Below are positions 61,055 through 64,000 of a DNA stretch of 64,000 nucleotides, one piece after another. The DNA is from Nematostella vectensis. Taxonomy: Eukaryota; Cnidaria; Anthozoa; Actiniaria; Edwardsiidae. The translations under genes were made by a program, and so were the position numbers. The notes under the pieces are model-generated. The model saw nothing but the letters and a program-made list of their open reading frames with translations, had not been told where the DNA came from and ran no database searches. Each line of letters starts with the position of its first letter. The first letter of the stretch is position 1. The stretch spans positions 17,478,639-17,542,638 of the forward strand of contig NC_064039.1 in assembly GCF_932526225.1 (NCBI RefSeq). Reading direction: 5' to 3'.

Positions 61055-62739
61055 AATGTACCCATATTACCTAGCTCTTGAAACCCTGTGACTGGTTGAA
61101 CCATCCCCTAAAACCCTGCACCTCCAAGACCAAGCCATTGATACCCTCTACCCCTGTGTACCCACTCATTTATAACTTGCACCCTTATGACCTAGTTCTT
61201 GATATCATTGACCCTTATTACCATCCCTTGAAGTCTAGTACCCGTTTGACCAACTCTTGTTAACCTGTACACCTGTCACCTCACCCACTAACTCACTTAT
61301 TTTAACGTCCCCTTCACGTCCTTATCTTAACACCCCCGAAAAAATCCCAAGTTAATCTGACCTGGATTCGACTCACGGGCCTCTTGTTTGAGAAGCGAAG
61401 CCCGTACCACTGAGCTATCGCGCCACTCTCTTGAAAACTAGAAGTAACTACCGTATAGCCTTGTTTACCCAGCCTTATAAGGTATACAGTAGTTTTTCCT
61501 TGATATCTCAAGAGTGGCGCTATGGCTCAGTGGTACGGGCTTCGCTTCTCAAGCAAACGGGCCAGGGTTCGAATCCAGGTAAGATAAACTAGAGACTTTT
61601 TCATGGCTGTTAAGGTAAGGACGGTGGCATTAGGGGGTGGGTGCACAGGGGAAAAGGATATAAAGGGCAGGGTCACAGATGTGCAAGTTGGTAAGCGCTT
61701 GGTCCTACATGGGTAAATGGTAGTTATGTGATTAGGTGTCATAGGGGTGTAGGTCAGTTAGGGATGGGTAGGCAGGGATATGGGGTAGTAAGTGCTAGGT
61801 CATAGGGGTGTAGCTTTGTTAGGGGTTGGTACTCAGGGGTATAGGGTAGTAAGTGCTAAGTCATAGGGGTGTAACTTAGTTAGCGGTGGGTACCCATGGG
61901 TATATGGTAGTTAGTGCTAGGTCGTAGGGGTGTAGCTTAGCTAGGTGTATGTACTTAGGGGTATAGGCTACTTAGTGCTAGGACATAGGGTGTAGTTTAG
62001 TTAGGAGTGGGTACACAGGGTTATAGGGGTGTAGTTTAGTTAGGGTATGGTTTTAAGGGGTATAGGGTAGTTAGTGCTACGTCACAGGGGTGTAGCTTAG
62101 CAAGGGTTTGGTACTCAGGGGTAAAGTGTAGTTATTGCTAGGTCATAGGGGTGAGGCTCAGTTAGGGGTAGGTATTCAGGAGTATAGCGTAGTTAGTGCT
62201 AGGTCGTAGGGGTGTAGCTTAGTTAGGGGTGGGTACTCAGGGGTATAGGGTAGTTAAAACCAATTCATAAGGCTGTAGCTTAGTTACGGGTGGGTATTAA
62301 GGGGTATAGGGTAGTTAGTGCTAGGTAGAAGAGGTGTAGTTTAGTTAAGGTTGGGTATTCAGGGGTATAGGCTAGTTAGTCCTTGGTCGTAGGGGTGTAG
62401 CTTAGCTAGGTGTATGTACTTAGGGGTATAGGCTAATTAGTGCTAGGACATAGGGGTGTAGTTTAGTTAGGAGTGGGTACAAAGGGTTATAGGGGTGTAG
62501 TTTAGTTAGGGTATGGTTTTAAGGGGTATAGGGTAGTTAGTGCTACGTCACAGGGGTGTAGCTTAGCAAGGGTTGGGTACTCAGGGGTAAAGTGTAGTTA
62601 TTGCTAGGTCATAGGGAAGAGGCTCAGTTAGGGGTAGGTATTCAGGAGTATAGCGTAGTTAGTGCTAGGTCGTAGGGTTGTAGCTTAGTTAGGCGTGGAT
62701 ACTCAGGGATATAGGGTAGCTATTATTATTAATTATTAT
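61055..62739. repeat. Unit 46 (1,685 bp), member 1 of dimer copy 2
   Basis: Minus module 61339..61424, plus module 61516..61601. By eye identical to unit 44 at +3,383 in all diagnostic positions. Confidence 0.96.
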
Positions 62740-64000
62740 AATGTACCCATATTACCTAGCTCTTGAAACCCTGTGACTGGTTGAACCATCCCCTAAAACC
62801 CTGCACCTCCAAGACCAAGCCATTGATACCCTCTACCCTGTGTACCCACTCATTTATAACTTGCACCCTTATGACCTAGTTCTTGATATCATTGACCCTT
62901 ATTACCATCCCTTGAAGTCTAGTACCCGTTTGACCAACTCTTATTAACCTGTACACCTGTCACCTCACCCACTAACTCACTTATCTTAACGTCCCCTTCA
63001 CGTCCTTATCTTAACACCCCCGAAAAAATCCCAAGTTAATCTGACCTGGATTCGACTCACGGGCCTCTTGTTTGAGAAGCGAAGCCCGTACCACTGAGCT
63101 ATCGCGCCACTCTCTTGAAAACTAGAAGTAACTACCGTATAGCCTTGTTTACCCAGCCTTATAAGGTATACAGTAGTTTTTCCTTGATATCTCGAGAGTG
63201 GCGCTATGGCTCAGTGGTACGGGCTTCGCTTCTCAAGCAAACGGGCCAGGGTTCGAATCCAGGTAAGATAAACTAGAGACTTTTTCATGGCTGTTAAGGT
63301 AAGGACGGTGGCATTAGGGGGTGGGTGCACAGGGGAAAAGGATATAAACGGCAGGGTCACAGATGTGCAAGTTGGTAAGCGCTTGGTCCTACATGGGTAA
63401 ATGGTAGTTATGTGATTAGGTGTCATAGGGGTGTAGGTCAGTTAGGGATGGGTAGGCAGGGATATGGGGTAGTAAGTGCTAGGTCATAGGGGTGTAGCTT
63501 TGTTAGGGGTTGGTACTCAGGGGTATAGGGTAGTAAGTGCTAAGTCATAGGGGTGTAACTTAGTTAGCGGTGGGTACCCATGGGTATAGGGTAGTTAGTG
63601 CTAGGTCGTAGGGGTGTAGCTTAGCTAGGTGTATGTACTTAGGGGTATAGGCTACTTAGTGCTAGGACATAGGGGTGTAGTTTAGTTAGGAGTGGGTACA
63701 CAGGGTTATAGGGGTGTAGTTTAGTTAGGGTATGTTTTTAAGGGGTATAGGGTAGTTAGTGCTACGTCACAGGGGTGTAGCTTAGCAAGGGTTGGGTACT
63801 CAGGGGTAAAGTGTAGTTATTGCTAGGTCATAGGGGTGAGGCTCAGTTAGGGGTAGGTATTCAGGAGTATAGCGTAGTTAGTGCTAGGTCGTAGGGGTGT
63901 AGCTTAGTTAGGGGTGGGTACTCAGGGGTATAGGGTAGTTAAAACCAATTCATAAGGCTGTAGCTTAGTTACGGGTGGGTATTAAGGGGTATAGGGTAGT
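62740..64000. repeat. Unit 47 (partial, cut by window end), member 2 of dimer copy 2
   Basis: Minus module 63023..63108, plus module 63200..63285. Copy of unit 45 at +3,383. The window ends inside the extra 466-bp block of the right arm, after the TTAAAACCAATTCATAAGG subrepeat. Confidence 0.96.

Larger units (their letters stand above)
1..64000. repeat. Tandem array of foldback (palindromic) satellite units carrying divergent tRNA-like modules
   Basis: The whole window is one head-to-tail array. A fixed unit start (AATGTACCCAT after an ATT/TTA tract) recurs 47 times, from 666 to 62740. Each unit has a C-rich left arm, a minus-strand tRNA-like module (missing in five units), a symmetry centre, a plus-strand tRNA-like module, a G-rich right arm of 61-bp subrepeats, and an AT-rich tract. 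No transposase, reverse transcriptase, integrase or other domain-bearing reading frame is present. The closest structural analogy I know is the Drosophila foldback (FB) elements, whose long inverted repeats are also built from short tandem subrepeats; this is analogy only, with no sequence relationship claimed. The array runs off both window ends. Confidence 0.97.
57640..64000. repeat. Higher-order repeat: 3,383-bp dimer of long units, two copies
   Basis: Units 44-45 recur as 46-47 at +3,383, including the TATCTATT AT-tract change that precedes both copies (near 57649 and 61032) and the CTCAAG change before the plus modules of 44 and 46. By eye these are the least diverged neighbours in the window. 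Confidence 0.92.

Noticed and set aside
666-64000. CRISPR array
   Set aside because: There are no short identical repeats with unique spacers: the 61-bp period is continuous, and the larger unit is repeated as a whole.
666-64000. Autonomous transposon, LTR element or virus-derived sequence
   Set aside because: No reading frame long enough for a transposase or polymerase, no LTR pair and no target-site duplication recognisable within the array.
1-64000. Assigning a species or phylum
   Set aside because: Without any coding gene or known repeat family the sequence supports only a general eukaryotic origin.

Overview
The window is one uninterrupted tandem array with no recognisable protein-coding gene. 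It holds 47 copies of a composite repeat unit: 46 complete, the last cut by the window end, plus the tail of a preceding copy at 1-665. Whole units come in a few length classes: about 1,025 bp (5 copies), about 1,217-1,237 bp (most of the left two thirds), about 1,685-1,711 bp (all units from 45.8 kb onward and a few earlier), and two contracted copies of 827 and 1,175 bp. No lineage can be assigned. tRNA-type internal promoters, T-run terminators and a satellite of this size point to a eukaryotic nuclear genome, but nothing in the sequence names the organism.

Each full unit is a large imperfect palindrome (foldback). Read 5'->3' it has: (a) a C-rich left arm of about 0.4 kb made of diverged 58-61 bp subrepeats in inverted orientation; (b) an 86-bp tRNA-like module on the minus strand; (c) a 91-bp gap whose middle is the exact centre of symmetry (GTATA...TATAC); (d) a second 86-bp tRNA-like module on the plus strand; (e) a G-rich right arm of about 0.8-1.25 kb made of 61-bp subrepeats in direct orientation; (f) an ATT/TTA-rich tract that separates units. 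Each tRNA-like module has an RNA polymerase III type A box, a B box 32 bp after it, and a run of 5-6 T about 20 bp after the B box. The modules point away from each other, so each unit looks like a divergent pair of candidate short Pol III transcription units inside a foldback repeat. Neither module folds as a good tRNA: the acceptor stem does not pair and the anticodon arm is poor. They are therefore called tRNA-derived, not tRNA genes.

Two levels of homogenisation can be read. Units differ by whole subrepeats: the long units carry an extra 466 bp = 7x61+39, and the contracted ones lack 405 or 61 bp. Blocks of units are also duplicated at constant offsets: 2,453 bp (three times, 14.4-20.3 kb), about 7,646 bp (17.8-24.0 onto 25.5-31.7 kb), 11,315 bp (23.4-29.6 onto 34.7-40.9 kb), 5,097 bp (47.9-52.6 onto 52.9-57.7 kb) and 3,383 bp (57.6-60.6 onto 61.0-64.0 kb). 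Chimeric units lie at several of the block edges. This is what repeated unequal exchange in a satellite would produce.

The short open reading frames that recur in every unit (about 61-111 codons) are translations of the repeat itself and are not annotated as genes. There is no gene-free gap to report separately, because every base belongs to the array.
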